A stretch of DNA of 64,000 nucleotides from Massospora cicadina (taxonomy: Eukaryota > Entomophthoromycota > Entomophthoromycetes > Entomophthorales > Entomophthoraceae), in the NCBI GenBank assembly GCA_022478985.1, contig JAKSZP010009491.1, positions 1 to 64,000 on the forward strand, written 5' to 3'. The notes below the pieces were generated by a model. The model made no database searches, was not told the origin of the DNA, and saw only the letters and a list, made by a program, of their open reading frames with translations. Shown piece by piece: positions 47,461 to 58,598 of this stretch. Position 1 is the first letter of the stretch. Every line of letters begins with the position of its first letter. A program made the translations under genes and the position numbers.

Positions 47461-50400
47461 GAAACTGAGTTTTTTACAAAATAATTTACCCATGGATATC
47501 CTGGCCATCCAGGAAACCCACTGTCCACGAGGTTCCGAGGATGCTTGGAAAACAATGCTCCTACCATCCCTATCCTTTTGGTCAAAGCACTGTGGGGTGC
47601 TAATTCAGAAAAACAATTTTTTCAAATTTACATCTTCAGAAACATTCCTAAATGACTGAGTGCTCATTGTCACCTTCTCATGGGCCGATGTTGCACACAC
47701 AATTGTCAACATTTACGCCCCAAATGGTGCACAAGAGCGTCAGGAATTTTTCTCATCAGTCAAATCCCTCCCGCTACCCCCGATTCTTTCCTAATTGGTG
47801 ACATGAACTGTTGGCTAACCTCACCAACAGACCGGTGGCCACCCTCACCCCACACCCCACAGGGTCATGTAGAACTACGCGTTCTAAAAGCCACCCTTGG
47901 GTTAATGGATGCACTGCCATGACATACCCCACTGCTCGAAAACATGATGCGTCCCCACATCCACAACGGCCAATTAAGGTCCATGACCCGCATTGACCTT
48001 ATTCTAGCACCAGCGAAATTCCAACCCCACATCTCCCACTTCAAAACATCGAAAATGGAATTCTCCAACCACCGACTGGTCTCGATAACATACCACTTAC
48101 CCGTCACAGTTGCAAAGGCTCCACATTGGTGCAAAATCCGCCCCCCAGAGCTTGCGTCGCCAGGATTTTCCATGTGGGTGGAAGAGGCAACTTTGGCAAA
48201 ATCGTTTGTTGCACCATTTTGCGCGGACCCCATTTCCACATGGGCAACTTTCAAAAAAGACACCATCCGCCACTATCACCATCTCTCATCCAGACGCTCA
48301 TGAGCCACATCAGCAGTTATATCACACACGCTGGCAGAATTGGCCCACTTGGAGTCCAACATTCCAGCCTCAGGATATAGCCCTGCATGGGGCCAGAAGT
48401 GGGCAGAGGCAGCAGCCCACCTCAACGCACTTGAAAGGCAACACAAACATCAGGTTTGTGTCCAATACAGGGCCACATGCATCACTAAAGGCGACAAGTG
48501 CACTGCATACTTCTTCAAAAAAATTTTGCACCACGCCAGAGCGTGGCCTGCACACAGGTGTGAAGATCAGATAATTCTATTGTGGACACACCGGCCAAAG
48601 TGGCAATCAAAATGCAAAGATATTACTCCGAGTTATACTGAGCTGAACCAATTCAGCCAGCCGAAATGGCGGAATTTCTCGACAGAGCTCATATCCGCAC
48701 CATTTTCTGATACCCGAAATAATGAATTAATTACTCCAAACGAATTATGGACTACCATTCGTGGTGCGCCAAACCAAAAATGCCCAGGCCCAGATGGCAT
48801 TCCATATGAGTTCTACAAAAAATATTTTAAATACATATCCCCATTGCTGCTAGCCTCACTCAACCAAAGCCTGTTGGAAATGCGCCTCCTACCAGGAGGA
48901 CATGAGGCTTTTACAGTCACACTCTTCAAGAAAGGGGATAGGCTAGACTTAGCCAACTGACGCCCCATTTCTCTAACAAACACAGACACCAAAATTTTAA
49001 CAAAAATCATGGCTAACCGTTTAGGGACTGTAGCATCTGCCACCATCTCTCCAGAACAATTCAGTTTCATCCCCAGAAGGTCGATTTGGGATAACGTGCA
49101 CTCTGTGGCTAATGTGTGCCAGTCCACAGCCTCTGGGGCACTTGTACACTTGGACCAACAAAAGGCCTATGATAGAGTAAACTGGGAATACCTTAGGGCC
49201 TGCCTCCAACAATTCCGCCTACCTCCCCGCTTCATTAACTGGGTGATGCTGCTCACGGAATCTGCAACAATGGCTGTGCGCGGCCCAGGTTTCCTAACGA
49301 ATGTAGTCCATCCTCAAAGGGGCCTGCGACAAGGGGACCCCCTGAGCCCACTCTTATACAACTTCAGCCTTGACCCACTACTGCGAAATGTGAATGCCCA
49401 ACTCACTGGGGTCCATGTGCCAGGCCAAACCCCAGTCAAGATGATGGCATTTGCAGATGATTGTGTGGTGGGGGTGTCTAATAATAAAGATGCACGCGCG
49501 CTTGAAGCCCTCATCCAGGAATATTCCCGGGTAAGCAACGCGGCACTGAACGCCTCCAAAACCGAAATCATCCTCCTTGGTCAGTTTCAGAACTGCTGGG
49601 CCCCAGCAAGTAGTTCCCAACCCAGCCCAGCTGCTCACCCATGTCCACGCCTTACTAACTCAAAACACACCGCTCCACTGGTGCTCCCCTTTGTGCCGCG
49701 ACCTACCATAGGACCGGTACGCCATCTGGGCGTGTGGTTGGAGGCAGGAGGATACGCGTCAGCAGTAATGGAGGGCCATATACTGGACAACGTGACGAAG
49801 CGAATCGCCTCTCTCAGAGCCCACCCTACTACTCTCACTGGCAGGGTTGTTCTTGCCAACTCTATGCTCCTATCCAAAGTCTGGTTTGGAGCCCACGCCA
49901 TCCCCTTCTCCCCAAGCTTCTTCAAATCCCTGTATGCTTTGCTACAAGGTTGGCTTTGGTCAGGCCGCCCTCCACCAGTACGGCTAGAGGTCATGTTTGG
50001 CCCTCATCATCATGGTGGCATGGGCCTACTTGACTTCAAAGCCCATGCCGCCAAGATCCTAGGCACCTGGATTGTGGCCGTCACTGCTCCTACACTCCCA
50101 TCCCAACACTGGTCCCGCGCGGCCCGCTCCAACTTCTCCTGAGCCTTGGGCCTCAATAATCCATCAAACCCCCACTCCCTGATGAAATACCTCGCATCAC
50201 ACACATCAGCCACAGGTCCTCACGGGACCAAAACCCATTACAAACGAATACTACTCTCCATGCGAAGCGCAGAATGGAGAATTCGTATTAGTGGACATAC
50301 AACCCAAAGAGGCCGCCCCTCTCCTCAGTTCACACAAGAGGTACAGGGGCTACCCATCCATGATGGCGTGATCCCCACTCGACCCCAAGTCCTATCCAGG

Positions 50401-51096
50401 GTGGACTACCTTGACATGATGGACATCCCTTATTCCACTGAGACCCAAAAGACTATCTGGAAATACGCACACCATCCTCTGTTGCAGCCTCAAGTCTGTT
50501 CCCATGTGTGGCGCTGCCTGAGGCGGGTGTATCGTACAGCTGAGCGCTCTAATGCTTTACACTCATCCTGTGTCGTGTGTGGCCAGTATGGAACGCTGTT
50601 TCACCGCCTGGAGAAGTGCCCCACCTCTAAAGTAATATGGCGCGAAGTCCAACGTCTGCTAGGCCAGGATCAAACACATCCCTTCAGTCTGTCAAGAGAT
50701 ATGTTTGCTTCATCAATGGCCTCCCCCCTCCCACCCTCCCTTTGTGCTCTGGTGGTTGCAATCGCCATGTGGACTATCCACACGATTGTCTTGGATGCCA
50801 TCACCGGATCCATCCCCACCCTCCCTGAAGCTGTCCACAGATTCTGGTCTCATTTGGTGGATCACTTTCAAGCGTGGATGTTTGGATATCTTCCACCACG
50901 TCGCCGGCAGCTGGTCTCCTCCTGGTTCCCAGTCTGGTTCATCAAATCAGACCCCTTCCTCCACACGTGCTCAATAGTGGCTACGCCCCCTACACACGTT
51001 CCCTCCCCTTCCCATAAGTGGCGTTCCCGCTGGCAACAAGAGATAGCATCGCTTCTCTGGGGTGCCTCACCTGGTACTGAGTTTTGTCTCGTCTGA
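47336..51096 (+). pseudogene. LINE J ORF2: endonuclease, reverse transcriptase, zinc knuckle
   Basis: The endonuclease starts at about 47450 (NLPMDILAIQETHCPRG, TIVNIYAPNG, then FLIGDMNCW after one frameshift near 47750-47790, RIDLILAP, SNHRLVSI). RT runs from 48770 to 49600: CPGPDGIPYEFYKKY, RPISLTNTDTKILTKIMANR, EQFSFIPRRSIWDNV, LDQQKAYDRVNWEYL, GLRQGDPLSPLLYN, and the catalytic FADD at 49450-49461. A CCHC motif (C-V-V-C, H, C) lies at 50569-50619. Besides the frameshift, all premature stops are TGA (47657, 47920, 48301, 48958, 50140), several at expected tryptophans. This protein nicks target DNA and primes reverse transcription there. Confidence 0.92.
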
Positions 51097-51345
51097 GTCA
51101 TATTCGGAAGTGTCCATCCCATGGTCGGCCTTCCCCGCAATAAATTTAAATTTATGTTTGCCAGTAACCGATGCTGAGGCTTTCCTTTAAGTTTTGCATT
51201 ACAGATTTCAGTGGGTTTAGCCAATAATTAGTAGGTGAGCATAGGTTGCCAGATCATACCTTATTATACATAGCTGACTGATAATATTGAAAGAAAGTAT
51301 CTTTTGTTTGCGTTTCTTTCTTATTAATAAAGAGTATGCCTCTGG

Positions 51346-51366
51346 GGACCATCTAGTACTAAAAAA
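51346..51366 (+). mobile_element. Mini-retroposon 5 (21 nt)
   Basis: The insert is GGACCATCTAGTACT plus A6. It is flanked by the perfect 17-bp repeat AAAGAGTATGCCTCTGG at 51329-51345 and 51367-51383. It lies in the internal part of element D just beyond LINE J. Confidence 0.8.
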
Positions 51367-51879
51367 AAAGAGTATGCCTCTGGATATTTTAAAGTATAGT
51401 TTTAAAGATCCCAAGAATAGATGCTGAGTGAGTGCATCTAGATCTTTTGCACGCATATCTTCTTATTGTAGAAGCAGTGAGACACTGGATAATTAGAAGA
51501 TACGACTTAAAGACTTAGGGAGTGGTTGGTGCTACCTCCCCCAACTAGAGCTACTTGGAAGCACAGCAAGGATTCATAACTAACTGCTAACAACTTGTCA
51601 ACGAGGGTTAAAGCTGTTACGTGCAGATTGAGTTGCAGGGGCTGATATCTAATATTGGTATGCCTCCCAGAAAAGTTGTTGATAGTTAGTTGGGAAGTTT
51701 CTACCACAAACTTGTAGCAAAAGGTTGCCAATGACAGTGAAAGAGCAAGGGTCAAAAGTCATCGTACCATTGTCCTGGCACATTTTCAAAGAACCCAATG
51801 AAGTAAATTGCAAAATTCACAACATACAGTCTTATCTGGGCCAGGCCAACAAGCTGGCGCACATTTCATAATAAATAAT

Positions 51880-52270
51880 GACTGCTACTATTCTAAGTGT
51901 ACTTACTGAGATACTTGTGTAGCAAATTTCAAATCAGAGCTATATTAGATAAAGGAGCTCTCATATACATTGGTTCAACTAAATTTGTCAAAACTGGGAT
52001 TATTTTCAAATATAGACCATTGCAAAAAATATGGAATTGCAGGGCCCAACTCACCCACCTCACTAGGTGCCTACACCACGCTTCCCCTTAGGTTTGTTTG
52101 TATTGTCACATTGGCCCCATCAATTTTCCTACTAAACACCCATTATAACATCCTCATTAGAATCTCCTTAATAAAGATGTATGGAGTCAAAACTAATTTT
52201 GTAGTAAAAATCTGGCAATTTTCAGCTAGAACCTTCCAATGTACTTATCGGCATGGAGACCAGAGGACAG
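51880..52270 (+). pseudogene. Element D protease-like region
   Basis: A plus-strand frame (51970-52353) aligns by eye with the protease of element A. It has a GAYTTLPLRFVCI block against A's GAYSALPLRFRSI, then NTHYNILIRISLIKMYGVK against A's NNNYDMLIGAAFMRKFGVV. The active-site segment upstream is not recognisable, so this copy is dead. Confidence 0.65.
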
Positions 52271-52748
52271 AGAAAAGAGCTCTGCTGTTTGTAAATCTGG
52301 CCTTTGAAACGGAGTCATACCCATTTGGTATTAAAAAGGGTGTTCATACTTGATATCTACTGCAACAAATTTTTAAATTATGAGGCATTCTTCCGAAAGC
52401 TTTCTGATAATTGACTAATCTGCCTGGCCATCATACATGGCAAACATGGACAACGACCTGAAGATCCTATCAGGTTTATATAGCAAAGTTTTGGCCTCCT
52501 TTAATTTCTCCCAATTGAATCAATCATAGAGTAGGGGCTCATTCTCATATATCATGGGGAGATTAGCATATTATTAGCTAGCCTCCACCAGCATCTGATT
52601 TCATGTGAGATGTCACCAAATTTTCGCCTTCATACACATCCTACTGACAGAAGAGATGAATGAAGTACAAGAGTTTGGGTAAATGGAGGAGCTTGGGTTG
52701 GAATAATAATTTGCAAGGCCATTTGCTCAATCATACCTCACAACTCCC

Positions 52749-54150
52749 TTGTTAGCCTGTTGGAGATTGAAAATATCAAGCAATGGCTCTATAACAAAAA
52801 CCACAAACAATTTTACAACAGATAACTTTGAATTAAGATGTGATGAGGACATGTTGCACCACATCAACATTGAAAACCACCCACTGATCCAACTTCTCCC
52901 CATCTGTCAGTCCAAGATGGCAGATGAAGTTTTCAACAAAGAGATCAACCAGCTGGTGCAGAGATGAATGCTAGTACCATCAAAGAGTCTATGGGCGTCA
53001 CCACTCTTTTAAGTAAAAAAAGCTGATAGATCCAGTTGAGTGATAATTAATTATGGCGTCTCAACAAAATAACAAAAAAGGATTACTATCCCCTTCTGCA
53101 GATCAATGACGTGCAAGATCAGCTTAGCGGAGCTAAATATTCCTCCGCCATGGAAGTGATCTCTGGCTATTTGCAGATAGAGCTGACTCAAAGAGATCAA
53201 GAATAATGCGCTATTATAATGATGCAAGGGCTGTTCCAACCCACGAAAATGCCATAAGGTCTATGAAATTCCCCTGAAACATGCCAACAGTCCTGGACAG
53301 AATACTGGGCGATCTTAAGTTTTTGTGTGTATTGGTTTATCTAGATAATACAATAGCTCTTGAGGATGTATTGCGAACATTTGCAGCACTTAAAGGAAGT
53401 TTTTGCCAGCTTTCCACAACAATTTGAATATAAAGCCCAGAAAATACAACTCCTTCAGAGAACAGCTCAAGTACTTGAGCTTTGTTATTGATAAAAGGGA
53501 CATATGGCCCCAGCCGGCTAAAGTGGAGGCCATCAAGAATATGAGGACGCTGGCCAGAAAGCGGGACATCCTGGGTTTCTTTGGGATGGTCAGCTACTAT
53601 GGCAGTTCATAGAGAATTTTAGTAAGATAGGGGAGCCGCTTTGCCATCTATTGAAGAATTATACCCAACTCAAATGGACACCAAATTTTCAGCTGACGTT
53701 CAACTGACTCTGCAACTGACTCTCTTTGGCACCAATATTAACTTATCCAAATTTTAATAAACCATTTGTGATCCAGATGAACGCATCCCTTACCACAGTA
53801 GGGGCAAGTTATCCCAGCTTGACAATGAAAGGGTGTAACATCCTGTAGCATAATGCAGTCAAATGATAGATGTAGAAAATTGGAATTAACCGTCAATAAT
53901 AAAGAATGTCTAGTGGTGATTTATGCCTGAAAGCAGATTAAGGGTCTACGTCCACGGAGTGCCCTTCAAGGCGGTAATTGACCATTCCTCGCTTAGATGG
54001 CAGAAGAACCTCAAGGAGCCGGAGGGGCGCCTAGCTTACTGGGCACTGGAGTTTCAGGCATACAACTTTAAGATTCAACATTGGCCTGGAGTCAAACATC
54101 AAAACGCCAAAGGACTATCTAGGCTACCTGCCATCATATTGACCCATTAA
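52749..54150 (+). pseudogene. Element D reverse transcriptase and RNase H
   Basis: The RT approach (HPLIQLLPICQSKMADEVFN) begins at about 52860 and is followed by VEVISGYLQIEL-like sequence at 53140-53180. The YLD-type catalytic box reads VLVYLDNTIA at about 53330-53360, with the second aspartate replaced by asparagine. The thumb is at 53403-53612 (QLKYLSFVIDKRDIWPQPAK, ILGFFGMVSYYG). RNase H ends at 54150 with VIDHSSLRWQKNLKEPEGRL and KHQNAKGLSRLPA. Very similar to A. Confidence 0.8.
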
Positions 54151-54288
54151 TTAGTGGAAGTCCTTTATACAAAATGTTGAGAAAGGACTATGTTAATGAA
54201 CCTGAAGAAGTATAGTGCTCCCTAGACTGACTGATGAGGAACACCGCCATCAGAGACGGGAAACTTCTTAAATTAATAAGAGACCATG

Positions 54289-55397
54289 TGTGAAGTTCCA
54301 AGGATAGCTCTCTGATAATTAAAATCCTGCATGCTAAACCAGGAAGATGTTCAGCCAATAAATCCTCAATTTTGCCAGTGGCTTACAGTACTCTGATCGT
54401 TCAGAAACTCACTAGGCTTATTGAAGATGCCCTGACTCTTCTGGTTGACTTCAGGCTCAATATTTTCCTCATAATTGGGAACAACTTCCAAGGTAGGGAT
54501 AGATACAAGCTGGGGATTTAATACTTACATCTTGTCAACACTTCTCCAAAGAAAAGATTCAGATGAGAAAACTGGGAAAGAGATGAAATAAAATATCTTT
54601 TATTAGAAGGTATTTATTTGATAATCAGTCACTAGGCCAGGAGCTGGTAGTTGTACCTCTAGGGCATCTTCTGGCCACATTCGAGCACAAAATTTCAACA
54701 GATATTTTACCATCTCAGTTTGGCCCTTGAACTGATCTGACAGAGTGCTATTATTAGGTTTATTGGTGGCAAAATACTCTCAAAATTGAGAGAATTTCAG
54801 GGACAAAAATTTCAATAAAAACATTCAAAATTATACTAGGATCTTCTGGATTTGAGTTTCAACATACTGCTTAAAAAATACACCTTCTTTGAAATTATTG
54901 CATCAATTATAGTAGACGTACCCCTAATCATAAAGTTGGAAGGCCTCTCTCTCAATAGCACTAGGTACTTCCTTTTTGGCTGTACATGTGCAAGTGCTAT
55001 CATGCCAATTTTGCGGATCAGCATACAAATTTCGCCCTATGGCGGAAAGATGATTAAGTTATCATTTGTCTGATTGTCCATGGTACTTTTAAACGTTAAC
55101 TTTGGATCAGTCCTGAACAATTTTGTATACTTGATGTTAGATATTGTTTCTGATAATTGGGACCAATTGCTGATACTTGATGCAGTGATAATCAGCCATA
55201 ATGTTCAAGCATCTTCAGCCCAGGCTTTTTGATAAAGTATTTGATTGAATTGTTGTTGAGATATTTGGCCTAAGCCGTGTAATTGCAATAGGCTTTGAGG
55301 TGAGAGTCAAGGTATTAGCTCGAGCATTGGGAGGATAATTGGCCCAATCTGATGGTTGTTAAAAAGTTTATATTAAGTCAACCACCAGAATCTGACA
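54289..55397. repeat. Solo LTR of family E (E2) between RNase H and integrase of element D
   Basis: 1109 bp from TGTGAAGTTCC to AGAATCTGACA, homologous to E1. Flanks are CCATG (54284-54288) and CCGTG (55398-55402), a duplication with one later change. It points the same way as E1. Confidence 0.86.
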
Positions 55398-55402
55398 CCG
55401 TG

Positions 55403-56540
55403 AGTATATTATATTGTGACCTTCCAAACATATGGATCTGATCATCAAGTCTCACAAAGCCATGTCCCATGGAGGATTCAGAAAGACGTACAAGCAACTA
55501 AAACAGCACTTCTACTGGGATTCAATGCATATAAATATCCATGAAGCTCTCAACTGCTTCAGAGAATGTCAAGTGGAAGTTCTGTATTAGAAAATCTCCT
55601 TGTATTAACTGTTCAAACTGATTTTTGTATTCCACCCTGTGTTGATCAACGTTATAAACCACTAACTGCCAGCAGAGGTAATATAAGTACTTTGCGGTAT
55701 CCATTGACCATCTTACAAAATGGGTGAAGGCAAGCTGATTAAAGACCTGGGGCAGTGACAATCGCCAAATTTATTTTATAGAACATCATTTACAAACACG
55801 TGTGTCCTAAATTTCTTATGATGGACAATGGAACTATCTTCATTTCCATTTAGTTGCCAAGCTTAATGATTTAATGAGGATCTGAGGGGTTATTTCAACG
55901 CCAGATCACCCCAAACCCAAGGGTATGGTGGAATGGGTCAATATTATCTAAGTTGTTATCATATAGAAATTGGCGTCAGGAAAACTGTTCAGTAAGAACC
56001 TCAGTTTGCCTTCCACTGTGTTTGCTTACAACATCACAATCCACTTATCCACAGGAAGATCACCATTTAATCTCTTATAATGGTGGCAACCTGCATTACC
56101 TTCAACCTTATACTCCTGTGTCCATGGGAAAGGAATGAACCCCAGTTGATATTTTTGCAAACCTTGTTTAAACGTTGATCAACCTCCAAACTGAGGCCTA
56201 CTCAAGCGTGATGGCCTGGAAAATGAGATACAGAGAGTGCAACAACCAAAACTGCCATCCCATGCCCTGCTTCAGCATAGGGGAGTGAGTTCTTAACTAT
56301 GACAACTATGGGTTTGGCAGGACAAATAAGATTGAAACTCTCTGGAAAAGACTTTTTGAGGTCATAACAATTTTGACCAATATGTAAATAATCAAAACCC
56401 CGCCAAAGGGCATGTTGTCAACTGAGTTCATGCTAAATTCCTGAACAAATTAAAACAGGGCATTGAACCATCAGCTCATGCTAACCAATAATTTTACCAC
56501 TAGCTGTAGAAATTAGTCAATCCCCTATTATAGGTCAATT
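55403..56540 (+). pseudogene. Element D integrase
   Basis: Plus-strand blocks are SHKAMSHGGFRKTYKQLKQH (zinc-binding start, about 55450-55510), the core around 55650-55930 (YFAVSIDHLTKWVKA; FLMMDNGTIFIS; ARSPQTQGYGGMG-like sequence where the glutamate is expected), and a C-terminal stretch to about 56330. It is decayed, with stops throughout. It ends at the polypurine tract GGGGAAA before the 3' LTR at 56548. Confidence 0.7.
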
Positions 56541-56547
56541 GGGGAAA

Positions 56548-58598
56548 TGTTGTGATTAGGGGTTTTGACCAACCATGTCAGGGTGGCGGCAAGCTGAGTT
56601 TAGACTGGCCTGAAAGTCTGGATGTCGGAACACCCAAATGGCAAGACCAAATGCCAGAGGTACTGCTGCTTGGATGACGTTTATTTAAGCAGAAAGATAT
56701 TTTGCCATCAAGCGCCAATGTGTCACAAATATGAATATAAACCTGGTAACAAACCAGGCTATCATGGCCCCTGGGCCTGCGGGTTTGGGAGCTGGGAAAA
56801 TAGGATTGGTTTGGGGTTTTGAACTCTATCATAGTAAAATGATGAATTTTCGAAATAAGATTTTATTGGAATATAAAGTAGAAAGTCAACCATCACTTTC
56901 TTCATTGTTATGACTGCTTAAATAGACTATTGATTCGGGCAATAGCTTAGAAAGACTTGGGATCAGGGCCCTCAAAATTCAACCTAGTTTGGTGAACTTT
57001 GAGTGAGGGGAAAAAATTAAATTAATCTGAATGACTTCAAAAGAGTTGGCGGTGGGCTGAGTCATTGTCAGTTTAACCTCAGATGCTTTAATTGCAGTTT
57101 CACCACATTTTAATGGTTAGTGTTACAGCGTCTACCCCCAACGGGCAACAGGAACCTCCCAAGGCCACCCCACATAGGGCAGTCTTAAGAGTTCAGGAAC
57201 GGGTTTGGGATACCCAACCCACCCACATCCAGTCACTTTGGTGTCTGTTCATCCAAGAAAGATGCAATAAATGATAATCCTAATTTTGAGGGGAGAGTTC
57301 TAGGCTAACAGCAACATTTGACAATGGAGGTACATGCCTGTTGGGCTTTGTCCCCAATGTTTTTGAAGCAGGTTTTGAACTGATGACATTTCTTAATGGG
57401 CCAAAGCCACTGGTGAGTTTTGCCAAGAATTTGACACTTGATTCCCCATTTACTGAATGTGCAAGACCATCGGGCTTTGTTTCTGAGGGTTTAAGGCTTC
57501 CAACCTTTATTTTATATATCAGTGCTGTTGACTTCATAAGATCCTTTTGGACCATGGGGTGGTGGCTTCCAATTATTTTGGTGCATATTTCTCAATTTTC
57601 TATAATAATTTGATGGAGGCAATTGTGGGGACAGGTGGCATAATCTTCAAGGAGAGAGCTGTTACCCATTGCTCATCTACCACATGGGTAAGATCACCCT
57701 GTGAGACAAGAGAGACAGCTGCCCTTTTTGGACCCTTTTTGTTGGGAACGGAAACACCACCTGGTCCAGGCATAGGGGATGCTCCCCCAGACTTACAAAC
57801 CATCTGAGATTAACTACAGCACTTATATCCAAAATGACCTATAGACCTCACCATGAACCTTTTCCCACTTCTTTTATCCCTCAGCAGATTGATTCATTGG
57901 TCCGCCATCATAATTTGCTATCATTTTCTGACCCCAAATTTAAGCATTTACAAATTAATAACATATGATCTTGTCTTCTGATGGATCTGATACTATCAAA
58001 TTGTTTCCTGAATGCCCCATCTCCCATCCCCATTTATATTCTCATCAAACGATAGTTATCATAATCATCCAGTAAAACCTGCTATTAACATTCCAGCTGA
58101 TTATGAAGAGTTACAAGAATTATCAAGCTGATTCTGCCACAAATGATCCTACCAACCAATATCCATCCTTCTCTATAGATGTATCCAACCTCAGTACATA
58201 CCCTTAAAATGATGATAGCAGCCTATGAGTGGACCAAAAATGGGAAATGTAGGAAAATTTGGGTATCGTAGAGAAGGCTGACACACGGACTATCTCCCAG
58301 GAGGCCTTAGTGTATATATTGAAAGGGCCACAGATTAGAATTAGGAGTAACTTTCCAGTACACATTCTGATATTAATTTCAATCAGCAAACTTTTAGTTT
58401 ACGCTCATGACAATGGATCTCCATCACTGGAAGTACACACCAAGACTATGGAGGATTTGGAAAGTTAAAATTAAAAAGGCGTACTTTTATATCAAGTCTT
58501 ACACACATTTTAGGTTATACTGTCTTCATACAATCATACCTACTTGAGTGCAACAATACCTGTGCAGATTTTAGCCAGTTGTAATACCAATTGCAACA
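56548..58598 (+). repeat. Element D 3' LTR, split by solo LTR C2
   Basis: TGTTGTGATTAGGGG starts at 56548. The LTR is cut after AACCA at 56575 and resumes in the second AACCA at 57798, ending ACCAATTGCAACA at 58598. Without C2 and the duplicate it is 824 bp, equal to the 5' LTR. Confidence 0.85.
56576..57797 (-). repeat. Solo LTR of family C (C2)
   Basis: 1222 bp with forward ends TGTCAGGGTGG and CCCAGACTTACA. It is flanked by the perfect duplication AACCA at 56571-56575 and 57798-57802. The empty site is preserved in the other LTR of D near 40795-40805. Confidence 0.92.

Larger units (their letters stand above)
45880..51148 (+). mobile_element. Full-length L1/Tx1-like LINE (element J)
   Basis: 5269 bp flanked by the 19-bp duplication AATTTATGGTTGCCAGTAA (45861-45879) and the same sequence with one change (51149-51167). 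It has a short 5' leader, ORF1 with CCHC knuckle, and ORF2 with apurinic-type endonuclease, RT and a C-terminal zinc knuckle. The 3' end carries AATAAA followed by TTTA, with no long poly(A). It is more GC-rich than its surroundings and is the best preserved coding element in the window, though both ORFs carry stops. Confidence 0.92.
40774..58598 (+). mobile_element. Ty3/gypsy element D, opened by five later insertions
   Basis: The 5' LTR is 40774-41597. The 3' LTR is 56548-56575 plus 57803-58598 (split by solo LTR C2). Both total 824 bp. The internal part holds gag, protease, RT, RNase H and integrase on the plus strand, separated by solo LTR E1, LINE J, mini-retroposon 5 and solo LTR E2. 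Flanks are CCCTA and CCTCA, a possible worn target duplication. The host integrase of F resumes right after the 3' LTR at the position expected from element B. D is related to A and H. Confidence 0.85.

Noticed and set aside
47336..51096. A reassigned genetic code with TGA as tryptophan
   Set aside because: TAA and TAG stops occur in other decayed elements, the KPWE gene fits the standard code, and J uses TGG about 40 times. Kept only as a pattern to test.
54289..55397. E1 and E2 as the two LTRs of one element spanning 43.8-55.4 kb
   Set aside because: Each has its own different 5-bp target duplication, and the DNA between them is gag-to-RNase H of element D plus LINE J.
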